Assembly: GCA_949130485.1 (NCBI GenBank)
Contig: OX422192.1
Span: 124,001-188,000, forward strand
Reading direction: 5' to 3'
Length of the DNA stretch: 64,000 nucleotides
Origin: Agelas oroides
Lineage: Eukaryota; Porifera; Demospongiae; Agelasida; Agelasidae
How positions within the stretch are numbered: the stretch's first letter is position 1; the number at the start of each line of letters is the position of its first letter. The translations under genes and the position numbers were made by a program. Positions 33,085-46,500 of the stretch are shown piece after piece. The notes under the pieces were generated by a model, which was not told where the DNA came from, did not search any database, and saw nothing but the letters and a program-made list of their open reading frames with translations.

Positions 33085-36000
33085 ATGAGCTCGCAGCGAA
33101 GGTTGGAGACACTCCGTGGCCATCTAAAGGGAGGTGATGTGGAGCCTTCGTGGGCTGGTGCGACCCCTTCCTACCGCTACACTCTGGACGGCTCGCTGCT
33201 GACCCCAGAACAACGGGCGTTTTACGAGGAGCAGGGATACTTGGTGGTGAGGGGACTGGTGGCGCCGGAGCTGCTGGAGACGTTCAGAGAACGCTTTCAA
33301 AAGATCTGCAGGAGAGAGATTAACGTGCGTCTTGTGTGATCAACCCTTTCAGGAGGATTGCTTTCAGCGTAGCTAGTAGAGTAGCAGGACATAGGGCAGT
33401 GGGGCATCTGCCTGCAGTAATGCTAGTATGAGACGAAAGCGTGTTGGCTTAAACTTTGCGCACACATACACACACACAAGGTCCCTGGGATGACAGTGAT
33501 GAAAGATGTGGCCATTGTAAAGAGTGAGTTTCGAGAAAATGAGGCTGCCGTCACCAAGATACAGCACTTTCAGGTGTGCATTTACAGTGGCGAGAAGTCT
33601 AAGTGCCTTTGTCTCCGAATGTATCACTTCTATCCTCTCCCCTTTACCCTCTTCCTCCTCTCCTTTCCTCTCCTCCTCTCCCTCCACCCTCTCCTCCTCT
33701 CCTTCTCCTCCCCTCCTCTTCTCCTTCCCTCCTCTCTCTTCTCACCCTCCACTCCTCTCCTTCTCCTCCCCTCCACTCCCTCTTCTCTCCCCTCTCCCTC
33801 CCTCAGCGAGACCCTGTGTTGTTCCAGTACTGTTCCCTCCCAGAGATACTCCAGTACGTGGAGTGCTTCACTGGACCAGACATTATGGCTATGCATACCA
33901 TGCTCATCAACAAGCCACCAGACCCGGGGTCAAAGTCCTCCAGACACCCACTACACCAAGGTATAGTTCCACATACACAAGAGCAACATTAACATAGCAG
34001 TGACTAACATATACCTGTGTAGAGTTTATCTACCCTCCCTTATCTCCTCTCTCTCTCCTCTCCTTCTCTCTCTCCTCTCCTTCTCTCTCTCTGCTTCTCT
34101 CCTCCCTTTCTCCTCCTTTCATCCTCTCCTCGCTTTCTCCTTCTACCTCTCTCCTCCCTCCTCCCTTGCAGACCTCCACTACTTTAACTTTCGACCAGCA
34201 GATCGCATCGTGTGTTCATGGACGGCAATGGAACACGTCCACCAGCGCAATGGCTGCCTGGTCGTACTACCTGGCACACACAAAGGAGACCTCTTGCCAC
34301 ACGTCTACCCAAAATGGGAGGTAGGCAGAAAGATGAGTCAAACACTGTCTTGCTAGTCAAAGTGACACTTTTGCCCTTTAGAGCTTTTACATCACAGGAT
34401 TTTAATTGATTAAGTGACGTACATGTAACTGAACTAGCCTCGTTCTCAGTCCCCACTTTCCAGCACTTGCAGTGTATGTGTGTGGGGAGAGCCTGCGATC
34501 TGACTGTACTGTGAGTCTGTTGTACATGTGTCAATCTGCAGGGTGGTGTGAACAAAATGTACCATGGTATTCGGGACTATGACCCCAATGCCCCTCGGGT
34601 CCACCTGGAGATGGGACCTGGAGATACTGTGTTCTTCCACCCTCTCCTTATCCATGGCTCTGGAATGAATCGCACAGACGGGTTCAGAAAGGTACAACAT
34701 GTGTCGAGTGGCTCTGCTATATACAGATAGTTTTTTAGTGTGGCTTCATTTCTGGAGAGCAAACGTCAGGGTGTGCGAAGCGCTACATTGAGTCCTCACC
34801 ATCAGTGATAAAGAAGCTGCTTCTCTCACAGCTGCCAGTGGATTACACTTTTGCCCTCCAGAAGTAGGATGCGTAATTGATGTTAAATTTTGGCTATGCT
34901 GTTGACTAGATCTGTGACCTTCGACCTTTCCTTCTCTCCAGGCCATTTCGTGCCACTACGCCAGCTCCAACTGTGAATACATTGATGTGGAGGGCACATC
35001 TCATAAAATGATTGCTGAAGAAATACTAGAGATTGTTGACAAGAAAATGGGTCGGAAAACCAACATTAAATTTGAGGTCAGCTAAGGCTCCCTCCTCCTC
35101 CTCTCCTTTTCCTCCCCATCCTCCTCCTCTCCTTTTCCTCCTGTCCTTCCCCTTTCATTGCTAAGAGAGTCTTTGCAAATAGAGGAATGGCCTTTAGTTG
35201 GCTTCGATTTCCTTATATACCTAACTCTAATTCACCCGGCCCCACTGCATATGTACCTAACTCTAATACACCCGGCCCCAGTGCATATGTACCTAACTCT
35301 AATACACCCGGCCCCACTGCATATGTACCCACCTCTAATACACCCGGCCCCACTGCATATGTACCTAACTCTAATACACCTGGCCCCACTGCCATATATA
35401 CCCACCTCTAATACACCCGGCCCCACTGCATATATACCCACCTCTAATACACCTGGCCCCACTGCATATGTACCTAACTCTAATACACCCGGCCCCACTG
35501 CATATGTACCTAACTCTAATACACCCGGCCCCACTGCATATATACCCACCTCTAATACACCCGGCCCCACTGCATATGTACCCACCTCTAATACACCCGG
35601 CCCCACTGCATATATACCCACCTCTAATACACCTGGCCCCACTGCATATGTACCTAACTCTAATACACCCGGCCCCACTGCATATGTACCCACCTCTAAT
35701 ACACCCGGCCCCACTGCATATATACCCACCTCTAATACACCTGGCCCCACTGCATATGTACCTAACTCTAATACACCCGGCCCCAGTGCATATGTACCTA
35801 ACTCTAATACACCCAGCCCCACTGCATATATACCCACCTCTAATACACCTGGCCCCACTGCATATGTACCTAACTCTAATACACCCGGCCCCACTGCATA
35901 TGTACCTAACTCTAATACACCCGGCCCCACTGCATATGTACCTAACTCTAATACACCCGGCCCCACTGCATATATACCCACCTCTAATACACCCGGCCCC

Positions 36001-36317
36001 ACTGCATATGTACCTAACTCTAATACACCCGGCCCCACTGCATATGTACCTAACTCTAATACACGCGGCCCCACTGCATATATACCCACCTCTAATACAC
36101 CCGGCCACACTGCATATGTACCTAATTCTAATACACCTGGCCCCACTGCATATATACCCACCCGGCCCCACTGCATATATACCCACCCGGCCCCACTGCA
36201 TATATACCCACCTCTAATACACCCGGCCCCACTGCATATCTACCTGTTGTTCCCCTCACCCAGGACACATGGCGTTTCAGAGCAGTGTGTGTGAAGGGAC
36301 AGCGAATAAACTTGTAG
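33085..36317 (+). CDS. PHYH: Phytanoyl-CoA 2-hydroxylase, peroxisomal
   Basis: Seven exons: 33085-33324, 33481-33573, 33807-33960, 34172-34320, 34542-34691, 34942-35076, 36264-36317; 324 residues versus 338 in human. Similar throughout: [47 protein letters not shown] (Fe-binding His and Asp of the HxD motif), [23 protein letters not shown] (distal His) and [12 protein letters not shown] (2-oxoglutarate-binding Arg region). Residues 6-14, RLETLRGHL, fit the PTS2 signal (R-L-x5-H-L), as in human PHYH, so import into peroxisomes through PEX7 is expected. It performs the first step of alpha-oxidation of branched fatty acids. The last intron is 1.2 kb and mostly minisatellite. Confidence 0.96.
35218..36245 (+). 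repeat. 36-bp minisatellite in the last intron of PHYH
   Basis: About 28 units built on TAATACACCCGGCCCCACTG followed by CATATGTACC, with two main variants (TATGTACCTAACTC and TATATACCCACCTC) interspersed. The period is a multiple of three, so several frames on both strands are open across it; none looks like a protein. It ends about 20 bases before the acceptor at 36,263. Confidence 0.92.
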
Positions 36318-36606
36318 CCTCATCACGGCTCACAGAGCTCAACATTGTTGACTACTACGTATACACCTAGCTTTCGTACGCACATACCAGCAGCTAGTAT
36401 ACCTGTTGCAGGTATACACAGCAGCAGTTTTTAGCAGTGTCATGTAGCAGAGTAGACTATTGGATGTGTAATTGTTTCAGCTGATACACTTTTAATTATT
36501 ATGCATTTGCCTCCATTTTAAATTAGCGAAAAATATCAAAAATTATTATTGGAATTGTTGCGGCGTCGGGGATCACGTGATCTAATTCGATCGACTTCGT
36601 TCCAAG
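36318..36606 (+). promoter_or_regulatory. Intergenic spacer PHYH to HCF
   Basis: About 290 AT-rich bases with no coding sequence, containing the PHYH 3' end and the HCF promoter. GATCACGTGATC, which includes a CACGTG E-box, lies about 35 bases before the HCF start codon. Confidence 0.45.
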
Positions 36607-39600
36607 ATGGACGCCGCGAGCGATGGCTCAGCTCGGCCGACGCCCTTGAACGTCAAATGGAAGAAGATCGCGTCGACCACAGGCCCCGTTCCGAAGGCGC
36701 GGCACGGACACAAGGCGGTAGCCATCAAGGAGCTCGTGATCATCTTCGGCGGAGGCAATGACGGGATCGTGGACGAACTACACGTGCTCAACACAGGTGC
36801 GTGTGGGAAATAAAATGGCCGACAGCGCGATTTGAAATTTCCGTCCTGCACGCAATAAGCAACAAAGATGTTCAGTACAATAATCGTTTTATACTGCACC
36901 TCAAAACTTGTAAAAATTATGTTGCTTTTCACACCTATCTCATAACCCCTCCTTCCTCTCTGTGCATATTGCACCTCCAAACTTTTTGCACCTAACTCTC
37001 ATTCATCTCCTCTTCAATCTCCAGCCACTTGCCAGTGGTTTGCACCTCAGGTGCGAGGTGAGAAGCCGAGCGGCTGTGCTGCCTTTGGGTTCATCTGTGA
37101 CGGAGTCAGGTTGCTCATCTTTGGAGGGATGGTGGAATATGGACGCTACTCTAATGACGTGAGAACGTTATGTTGCAAAACTAAATTCACCCATTGAAAC
37201 TGCCCCACCCCTCATGTGTACCCTCCCCATACATTCCCTTACACTCCCCGTGCACTCCACCCTCACTACAGTTGTACGAGCTTCTTGCGAGCCGCTGGGA
37301 GTGGCGCCGACTGACCCCTCTTGGGGAGGCACCCTGCGCTCGCCTCGGTCACTCCTTCAACCTGGTTGGGCAGAAGGCAGTCATCTTTGGAGGGCTAGCT
37401 AATGAGTCCAGTGACCCTAAACTCAACATCCCCAAGTAAGCAGTGCAATTTAGTACGCACACACAACTGTCTAATGCCTCCTCCTCCTCTTCCCCTCCTC
37501 CCCTCCTCCTCCTCCTTCCTCTTCCCCTCCTCCTCCTCTTCCCCTCCTCCTCTTCCTCTCCTCCCCCTCTTCCTCCTCCTCCTCCTCCTCCTCCTCGTCC
37601 TCCTTCTCCACCCTCCTCTCCTCCTTCCACATCACTCAGGTACCTTAATGATGTCTTTATGCTGGAGATACGTGAGGGTACGTCCCTACAGTGGCAGTGT
37701 CCAGTCATCGATGGGCCCACCCCCTGCCCTCGGGAGAGCCATGCTGCCATCACCATCGGAACCAGGCTGCTGATCTACGGAGGCATGAACGGTCGTCGGC
37801 TGGGAGACATCTGGATACTGGATGTCGGTATGTCTAGCCAGTCGTCTCAGTACTGGACTCTGCGTCTAGCCAGTCTCAGTACTGGACTCTGCGTCTAGCC
37901 AGTCTCAGTACTGGACTCTGCGTCTTTCTGCGTGAGGGCCACCAGTTATTGAATGTGTGTGTAGTCATGATTCTTGAGGGTCGTGTTTTACCATGCTAGA
38001 ACAATAAAGACATTAGATATCAACCTCAATTTAATTGACTGTCACATATCACATGTACTGTACTTACATGTGTATTCACGTTTCTGTGTGTATACTATCC
38101 TCACTGACATATAGTTCTACATTCATCCACAGAGAAGGTGCAGTGGGCATCTGTGACGACACAGGGTCCCGCCCCTCTCCCCCGTAGCCTCCACTCTGCT
38201 GTGGTGATCAAGAACCATCTTTTCTCCTTCGGAGGGTGGGTCCCTGTCTCTGCCGAGGACGGTTCTCTCCCAACTCACGAGACCGAGTGGAAGTGCACCA
38301 ACTCCCTCTCCTGCCTCAACCTCGGTGAGCTCACTGGTAAAGAAATAGCGAAGGAGACATTAACTAAGAAAGTACCTATATATTGAAATCTGCTGAGAAG
38401 GTATATTGATGATCATAAAAAAGTAATGAATATTGAAGTTTAGTGAGGAGTGTGCAAAGGTTTGGTGAGGGGGGATACTGTCTTATTCGAAATGAACGCA
38501 CATGGTGAATCCTTTCTTAGACACCTTCTCCTGGGAGGCGTGTCCCACATACCCCAACACGGAGGACCAGACGGAGGCACCCTGTCCTCGTGCCGGCCAC
38601 ACTGCTGCTGTCGTTGGTACCAGGATGTACGTCTGGAGTGGCCGAGACGGGTACAAGAAAGTGTGGAACAACCAGGTCAGTCCTGTGTGGAGACAAGTTG
38701 GGGGGAGCGGAGATTGTGTACAGACACTCTTGGTACCTTCCCACACACTTTAGGTATGCTGCAATGATCTGTGGTACCTGGAGACAGAGATCCCGCCTGC
38801 CCCCACTCGTGTCCAACTTGTTCGTGCTGGCACCAACTCCCTTGAGTTACTCTGGACAACCATCTCCTCTGGTGTGTGAGGATGTGAGGGTGTGAGGGGG
38901 TGTGGTGTGAGGGTGTAGGAATGTAGTTGGTGCTGAGCTCATCTCTATTTGTTTGCTATCACCTTTCAAAGCCTCTCCTCCCTCCCTCTCCCCCCCCCCC
39001 CTCCCCCTCCCTCCCCAGCCGACTGCTATCTGTTGCAGATACAACAGTACAATGTCGTCTCCTCTGCTCTGAAGCCAAAGACCGAAGGAGCAGCCATCAA
39101 GGCTGATGCCAACCAATCAGATGACAGCAACATGGTTGCCCCAGCAACAGGCCAGAAGGAGGCCCCTCCGCAGTGGTATGATATCGATGTGGTGAAGGGT
39201 ACGCAGTACACAGTGACAGGGTACCAGGTGCCCATCGAGGACCCAACAGTGAAGGTGAGGGGGGAAGGAGGGGAGGGGTAAATGGCTCATCTGGGTGCCT
39301 TGAATTGGCCTGAATGACCATTAGTTTCATATGTTCATGTACACACCTAGGTTGAGGATGGTGCCCCTCCTAAGACCCAACGTGTCGAGCTACAACCAGG
39401 GAAGGCCTACAAGTTCCGTGTCTGTGCCATCAACTCGTGTGGCAGTGGACCGTTCTCTGATATTGCAGCTTTCAAGACGTGTATGCCTGGGTTCCCTGGG
39501 GCCCCATCCGCCATTAGGATCAGCAAGGTACGTTTATGTAAGGGAGAGGGGAGTGTGTGTGTGGGGGAGGGGGGTGTGGGGGGGAGGGTGTGTGTGGGAG

Positions 39601-40924
39601 GAGGGGGGTGTGGGGGGAGGGGGTGTGGGGGGGGAGAAGAAGAGCAGTATTGTTTTATGATCGTTTATGTTCATATTTGCTCCCTCACACCCTCACCCTC
39701 TCCCCCTTCTCCTCCTCCCAAGAGTGCGGAGGGTGCTCATCTCTCCTGGGAGCCACCAGCCAACTCGGCTGGGACCATCACAGAATACTCCGTCTACCTT
39801 GGCCTCAAGCCCCAGCTGGGAGCACAGCCAGGCACTATGGCGTTTGCCCGTGTCTACTGTGGCCTAGGCAGCTCTTGTGTTGTGTCCCACAGCCAATTGG
39901 CCTCTGCACACATTGACACCACCTCAAAACCTGCCATCATCTTCCGTATTGCAGCCAAGAATGACAAGGGGTGGGTTGTAATTCCATTTAATGCACACCT
40001 ATTACTATAGGTGACTCAAGTAGAGATACACCCAAGTGCAAGGGAAAGAAGTGGATGACTGACTTTATGTATTCTCTTTCATGGAGTCTAAAATCTTCCT
40101 CCACCTCAGCTATGGGCCAGCGACGCAGGTAAGATGGCTCCAAGACCCTAAGCCTGCTGACAAAGCTGCAGCTGCTGTGGCCAAGCGTCCTGCCCCTACC
40201 ACACCCACGTAAGCAGCAACTTGCACACACACACACTTTGTCTAGCCTCATTCCCAGGCTCTCCCTGTGCGAATGAAAATCGAAAGGAAAGGGGAGAGCC
40301 TGGTAAAATTTATCACGTGAGAAACGTCATAGGTAGAGAGAACTTAATTACAAGTGCATGGGCGAACGAATGAACTCGCCCATGCTTTATGGACAGAATA
40401 TACTCGTTCCGTTGCGAAAGCTTTGTGGCTGACAGAACGGCTAGCTGTGGTGAGCGCAATCAGAGCATACGTTCGAAAATCACGCTAACTTACTCGCTTA
40501 CCTAGGTAAACTGACCGCTGTATACCCCAGAGAATGGCTTTCAAGGTGCTATTAAACGCCAAGGTGGCCTTTTCCTAGGCTTTGCTCAAGTCTTCTCTGC
40601 GATTATTGTTCGAAAAGACTTCCAGAACAGGCTCCTACTAAAACAAGGCTAGTGGCTATGTGTACTGTCGATTATCAATCAATACGCAATTTATGTGTGT
40701 GGGCACATCAACAATCCGCCTACGCTCAATTAAGTCCTCTCTACCTTCTCTCTACCCTCTACGTCACTCACGTGATAAATTATTCCAGGCCCTCTCCCGC
40801 TTTTCCGTATTGCAAGCGACGGAAAGCTGGGTGGGGCCTGGGAACAAGGCTACACTATATCCTGGTTTCACATTGTCTCTTGATCATTTGCAGTGAGGAG
40901 GCAAAGAGATTGAAGACGGCCTAA
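36607..40924 (+). CDS. HCFC2: Host cell factor (HCF-1/HCF-2 like), short form
   Basis: Twelve exons: 36607-36796, 37025-37158, 37272-37435, 37640-37827, 38133-38324, 38521-38675, 38754-38871, 39019-39254, 39351-39527, 39723-39970, 40110-40208, 40894-40924; 643 residues. The N-terminal half is a six-bladed kelch propeller ([104 protein letters not shown]). Two Fn3-type segments follow ([19 protein letters not shown]), then a basic tail KRPAP...EEAKRLKTA, a likely nuclear signal. HCF proteins are nuclear scaffolds for SET/MLL and other chromatin complexes. The long middle part and proteolytic repeats of vertebrate HCF-1 are absent, so the layout is that of HCF-2; orthology to one paralog is not implied. 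Confidence 0.92.
37828..37935 (+). repeat. Short tandem repeat just after a donor in HCF intron 4
   Basis: Three units of about 29-32 bases (TCTAGCCAGTCTCAGTACTG then GACTCTGCG) begin five bases after the donor at 37,828. They do not include the GT itself. Confidence 0.7.
40241..40856. mobile_element. MITE of about 610 bp, family A, in the last HCF intron
   Basis: Left end TAGCCTCATTCCCAGGC, right end GCCTGGGAACAAGGCTA, inside flanks CACTTTGTC and CACTATATC (7 of 9 bases match, a possible decayed 9-bp target duplication). ATCACGTGA and TCACGTGAT also occur as an inner inverted pair. It fills nearly all of intron 11. No coding content was recognised. Confidence 0.7.
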
Positions 40925-41481
40925 GCCCACCGCTCTCATACACATCCATGAACACAATTTATTAGCTGCTGTGATTTTCCCTTTCTTTGGTATGCAATGT
41001 CTTTTCTGAATAGTACACTTCCACATTAACAGATGGTTATACAGCAGGCTCGAGATCTCCCTCAGAGCTAGCTCTCTTCCGAGGTGTATGCATCATTCTA
41101 ATTAGAGCACACTGTAGAACATCAATTAGGTTGTGTAACCAAATTCTAAACACATGGCCACGACCAGTAGTAGAGCTGGATGGCCGCACAACCAGTAGTT
41201 TCTGTTGATTGCAGTTAGTACTGCAAGTGATGGAAAGCTGCATGGGGCCTGGGAACGAGGGTAGTGAAAAGGAGATTTAATTGGTTGGACATGAAGTGTC
41301 CAGCTGCCACATTCCTGTGAATGGCTACGCAGTTAGAGTCATTTGCTAATGTTTCTGCAAGGGCTCTGGATGGCCGCACGACCAGTAGTAGCACTGAGTG
41401 TACTTTCATGAATCAAAACAAAGATTGAGAAGAACTTGTACACAAACATCAAAAGTAGTAAAAAGCAGAATGTGTAAGTTG
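40925..41481. other. Convergent intergenic region, HCF and coiled-coil gene
   Basis: No gene. It contains one family A end (about 41,217-41,262) and two direct copies of CTGGATGGCCGCAC followed by (A/G)ACCAGTAG, at about 41,178 and 41,368, spaced 190 bases. AT-rich 3' ends of both genes are expected here. Confidence 0.5.
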
Positions 41482-43511
41482 CTAGCGTCCTGCGAACCCT
41501 AGTCTCTCTGCTTGCTGCAGTTGCAGGAGACACTGACTATACTGTTGTTGAGAGGAGCGTAGCCCCCTCTGGAGTTCTCCTAGCTGAGTGTCCAGCTCTT
41601 GCTTTGCTTGCTTGTACAGACGAAGTTCTGAGAGTGTGTAGCCTGAGGGGAAGATGAAGGGGTTAGGAGAGTTGAGGCTAGTGTATGTGCTAGAGGGTTT
41701 CACAGATGTGGACTAGGGTGGGAACGACCAATTTTACAGCCACAATGTTATTTTAAGTACATGCAGGAGGGGGATACACAGCTGAGCCCTTACCTAGCCT
41801 CATTCTGAGGTAGTTGGTCTGATGGACTTGAGCCTTCAGCTTCCTTCTCAGTCTCTCCACCCTCACCATGTCCACCTTCACAGCTGGGGCAGGAGGGAGT
41901 TCCGAGTGTGGGGGAGTGGTCTCAAACCTACCATAGAATATCCAACAGAGAAAACACGTACATTGTAGATACCCACCTCCCCCACACTAGGAGCAGACAC
42001 ACCCTCACACCTTCTCCAATCACCCCCTCACCCCCTCACCTAGCCAGCTGTTGTTTGAGCAGGTCCTTCTCCCTCAGTGCCTCCTCTAGTACAGCCTGCA
42101 TCTCCACCTCACACCCTCCCTCTCCACCACCCTCCCCTCTGCACTGCTGTAGTTCCCTATTGAGCTGTCGTACTTCACCTTGAAGTTTCCTGCAAGTGAA
42201 CACGGCACAACATGATATCTGATGGCACTTTACACTCATCACACACACACACCCTCACCTGACGGCACTTTACACTCATCACACACACACACCCTCACCT
42301 GATGGCACTTTACACTCATCACACACACACACCCTCACCTGACGGCACTTTACACTCATCACACACACACCCTCACCTGATGGCACTTTACACTCATCAC
42401 ACCCTCACACCCTTACCTGATGGCACTTTACACTCATCACACCCTCACACCCTCACCTGATCTCTCCCTCCATCCTCTCCCTCTCCCTCCTCCACACCTC
42501 CCTCTCCCCACCCTCCCTCTCTCCAAGGAACCGCAACACGACAGCCTTCCTTGCTCGTAGCATCTCTACCTCCCCCAGCAGACTGGACACTCGCGCCGCA
42601 CGCTCCTGGATCTGACCCGACTGTGTAACGTTCACGGCCTCTGTGATACGATTGCTCTCCTTCACTTCTATGGCTTCTGCACGCAGTGTGGAGACAACCT
42701 GGGTGCACCTGTACGACCATATAAGGAGACATTCACTGGAGACATTAGCAGATTAACTAGGGAACGGTGGAACCTGTCTATAATGGTCACCATGGGACCA
42801 GCATTCCTCTAGGGGCACTTCACACCAGGTAGTTGCTTTATCTATGTCATTTCGTACGGGATTAGTACAATGTACAACTGTGACCACCAGTGGCCATAAT
42901 AAAGAGGAGGAGGCCTTTAACAGGTTCCACTGTAAACAGGTACAGGTATATTGTTCGCACCTTGCTGTCTCTTCCCGGAGCCGACTGGCCTCGGAGTCCA
43001 CCGTCTGCTCCAGTTTCATGGCCTTCTTCCTCCACTCTTCCACCTCCCTCCGCAGGTGCACAAGTTCCCGCCGCACCACACCCTCCTCCTCCCTCATCAC
43101 CTGTGAAGCCAGCTGTAACTCTGACAGTTCCTTGTCCTTCTCATTACACAAATCCTCAAGCTCATCCACTGCAGCCTGTAACCAGGTAGCATTGTAATAA
43201 CATTCTCAAATCACACATGTACAGACGCCTTTCTGAGCATCCTGTTTCCATTCATACTGAAGGTGATAGACTAACTGACATTGTTGATGTGCACATGAGG
43301 TAGCCTATGGCAACTCTTTAGAAGGCCAGACAGGGAGTGGTAAGTCAGATTTTAAGCTGAACTTTTCACTCATTTTCATATGCTTACTCTAATCCTGCAA
43401 TCTTCCTTCATGTACAATACAACTACCATGAGAACTCTGAAAGAACAGCAGCCAACAACTGGAGGCAGGGAAGGCCAGGGAATGAGGCTATGCTCCGAGG
43501 GTTCACCTATG

Positions 43512-43544
<33 letters not shown>

Positions 43545-46500
43545 GCATTTCCTCCTGTTGTTCTTCTTTCTCTTGTCTCAACTCATCTACCTCCTGCCTT
43601 AACTCGTCAACCTCTACCCCCAGACTCTCCAGTGCTTCTGTTGCAGCAGTGAGCTCCCTCTCTGCCTCCTCCTTCTCCCTCACACACACCACACAACGCT
43701 CCTCCAGACCCTTGCTAGCCTCCCTCAGAGCATTGTTCTCCTCTGTGAGATGCTCCCTAATGGTTGTCAGCGCCTGGAGAGGAGGAGGAGGAGGAGGAGA
43801 GGAGGGAATGAACTGCACACTGTACATCAACGTCTGGTTCACCACAGGTTAAACACAGGAGACGGGGGAAAGAGAACTCTTCCAACTCCATCTTAAATAA
43901 ACATCCACACTCCAAAACCAAACCTCAGAGATAACACAGTTCCTCAGGGAAGCTCTCCCTTCTAAAGTCAAATGCTTTGGAGAACATGCCCCTCCCTCCA
44001 CTCTCCCACTTACCTGAAGTGATCCTTGTAGTTTGGCGACCTCAGTCTTGAGGCTGGCCTGCTGTACCTCCAGTTGCACACACGTGTGTCGGGAGTCGGC
44101 CAGACGTTGCTTGAGATGGAAGGACTCTGCTGTCGGAGATGAAAACCTGCAGAGTGGAGGGGGGGATGGTGAAATTGAACACAAGAGACTCTGCTTGTAT
44201 ATAACTGTATTGGTGTGTGTATACCTGACTGGGCTTGCCGTGAGCTTGCTGGCAGAGTGGTAGGGTGGTGTGAGGAGGGAGGGAGAGGGCGAGGGACGAT
44301 CCAGAGAGGGGAGTGACGCCGTGTCCACAAAAGATGAGTCCTACACATACCAGAACAACAAACAGAATGCTTGATTCAAAAGAAGACTCACCACAGGACC
44401 CCTAGTGTGGCGTATCGTAGAATAACTATGTACGTATTTACTTGTGTGTTGTGTGAAAGGTTGAGTACATCACCGGAGTCCCTTCTCTCTCGCTCCAGCT
44501 GGCGTATCCGAGAGGCACGCTGTTCCAGCAGAGCCTTCATCTCCTGCAGTAGCTCACCACGACCATCTAGCTGTCCCCTCAGGCCAGACACCTGGCCCTC
44601 CAAGTCCGATACCTGAATGGAAGAGGAGAGAGGGAGAGGGTGGAAAATGGATGAAATACAACAGCTCCTTTAGACCAGCACTAGAACTGGCCCACACTGA
44701 GCTCGACGCCCCCTCACCTGCTGTTTGAGGAGCATATTGTTGGTACGTGTGGCTTCTAGCTCAGTGAGGGTGGAGTCAAGCTCGGACATCACCCGCTGCA
44801 GACTACCCTGGAGACGATCAGTAGCAGCACAGTACTCAGAGCGCTCCTGGGAAAGTTGACTGTGAGGGAGGGAGGAGGGAGGAGAGTGAGGAGGAGGGAG
44901 GAGAGTGAGGGGGAGGGAGACACACATTCCCTCCATCAATCAACACCTTCATGACTCACCCCTCCTCCCGTCCCACCGTCCCTAACTCACCCCTCCCTCC
45001 ATCCCACCCTCCCGTCCCACCGTCCCTAACTCACCCCTCCCTGACTCACCCCTCCTCCCGTCCCACCGTCCCTAACTCACCCCTCCCTGACTCACCCCTC
45101 CTCCCATCCCACCGTCCCTAACTCATCCCTCCCTCCATCCCACCCTCCCGTCCCACCGTCCCTAACTCACCCCTCCCTGACTCACCCCTCCTCCCATCCC
45201 ACCCTCCCTGACTCACCCCTCCTCCCATCCCACCATTCCTAACTCACCCCTTCCCCCACCCCACCCTCCCTGACTCATCCCTCCTCCCATCCCACCCTCC
45301 CTGACTCACCCCTCCTCCCATCCCACCATTCCTAACTCACCCCTTCCCCCACCCCACCCTCCCTGCTCACCCCTCCTCCCATCCCATCCTCCCTGACTCA
45401 CCCCTCCACTCTTGCCAACCTCTCCTGCAAAGTTCTGTTCTCCTCCACCACCTGCTGCAGTTGCTGAGTACTGAGCTTCACCTGCGAGGACAAATGATCC
45501 ACCTGGGGAGGGAGGGAGGAGGTGAGGGGGAGGGGAGGGGGAGAAGAGGGGGAGGAGGAACGAGAAGAAGATGGGACGGCATTCTGAGCAAGGTTCTCAT
45601 GACAGACCTGGTGCTTGGCTCTGTTGTCTGCTGCCTCTGCTGCGTCTCTCCCCTCCCTCTCCACACACTCACACCGTCTCCTCTCCTCCTCCACGTCCCT
45701 CTTCAGTCTCCCAGTCTCCACCTCCAATTCTCTTTTCCTCCCCTCCACACCCGCCAACGACTCATGCAACGACCTGCACTCAGAAGATAGTCTGCAGAGA
45801 AGTGAAGCAAACACGACACGATGACTTGAGAGGTGACCATTCATCCGGTAAATTACTCCTTTTTCTCTCACATTTCCACTCGACCCCCTTCTCTCCCCCC
45901 CTCAACCCTCCCTCCCTCTTACCTCTCATTCTCTGCTCTTGTTCTTCCTAGTTGCTCCCTCGTCTCCTGCAGTTCCTGTGCGAGAGCATCCTTCTCCCCC
46001 GCCAGCCTCTCCAGTTCGTCCCTTGTGTCCTGCAGTTCCCGTGTAAGCGTTCCTTTCTCCCCCGCCAGCCTCCCCAGATCTTCTCTCGTGTCCTGCAGTT
46101 CCCGTGTAAGTGTTCCTTTCTCCCCCGCCAGCCTCCCCAGATCTTCCTTCGTCTCCTGCAGTTCCCGTGTGAGAGCGTCCTTCTCACCCGCCAGCCTCCC
46201 CAGATGTTCTTTAGTCTCCCGTAGTTCCGATGTTAGAGCCTCCTTCTCTCCCACGAGCCCCCCAAGTTCTTGCTGTAGCTGCAACTTCATATGATCTATC
46301 TCACGACACTTGGCATTGATCTCGGACACTTGTGAGTCCTGCAGTCGCTGCAGTTCAGCTTGTGAGGCCTCAAGACGCTGCGATGTTTCATGAAGATGGG
46401 CCTCCATTGCCTCCTGTGTGTGTGTCAGGAAGAGAGAGATACAAAATAGAGTGCAAATACTTTACAATGGAGCCGCCAATCTTTTCAAGTGCAATTTATC

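Noticed and set aside
35158-36294. Large open frames on both strands in the PHYH intron
   Set aside because: They come from a 36-bp minisatellite; PHYH splices across it in frame.
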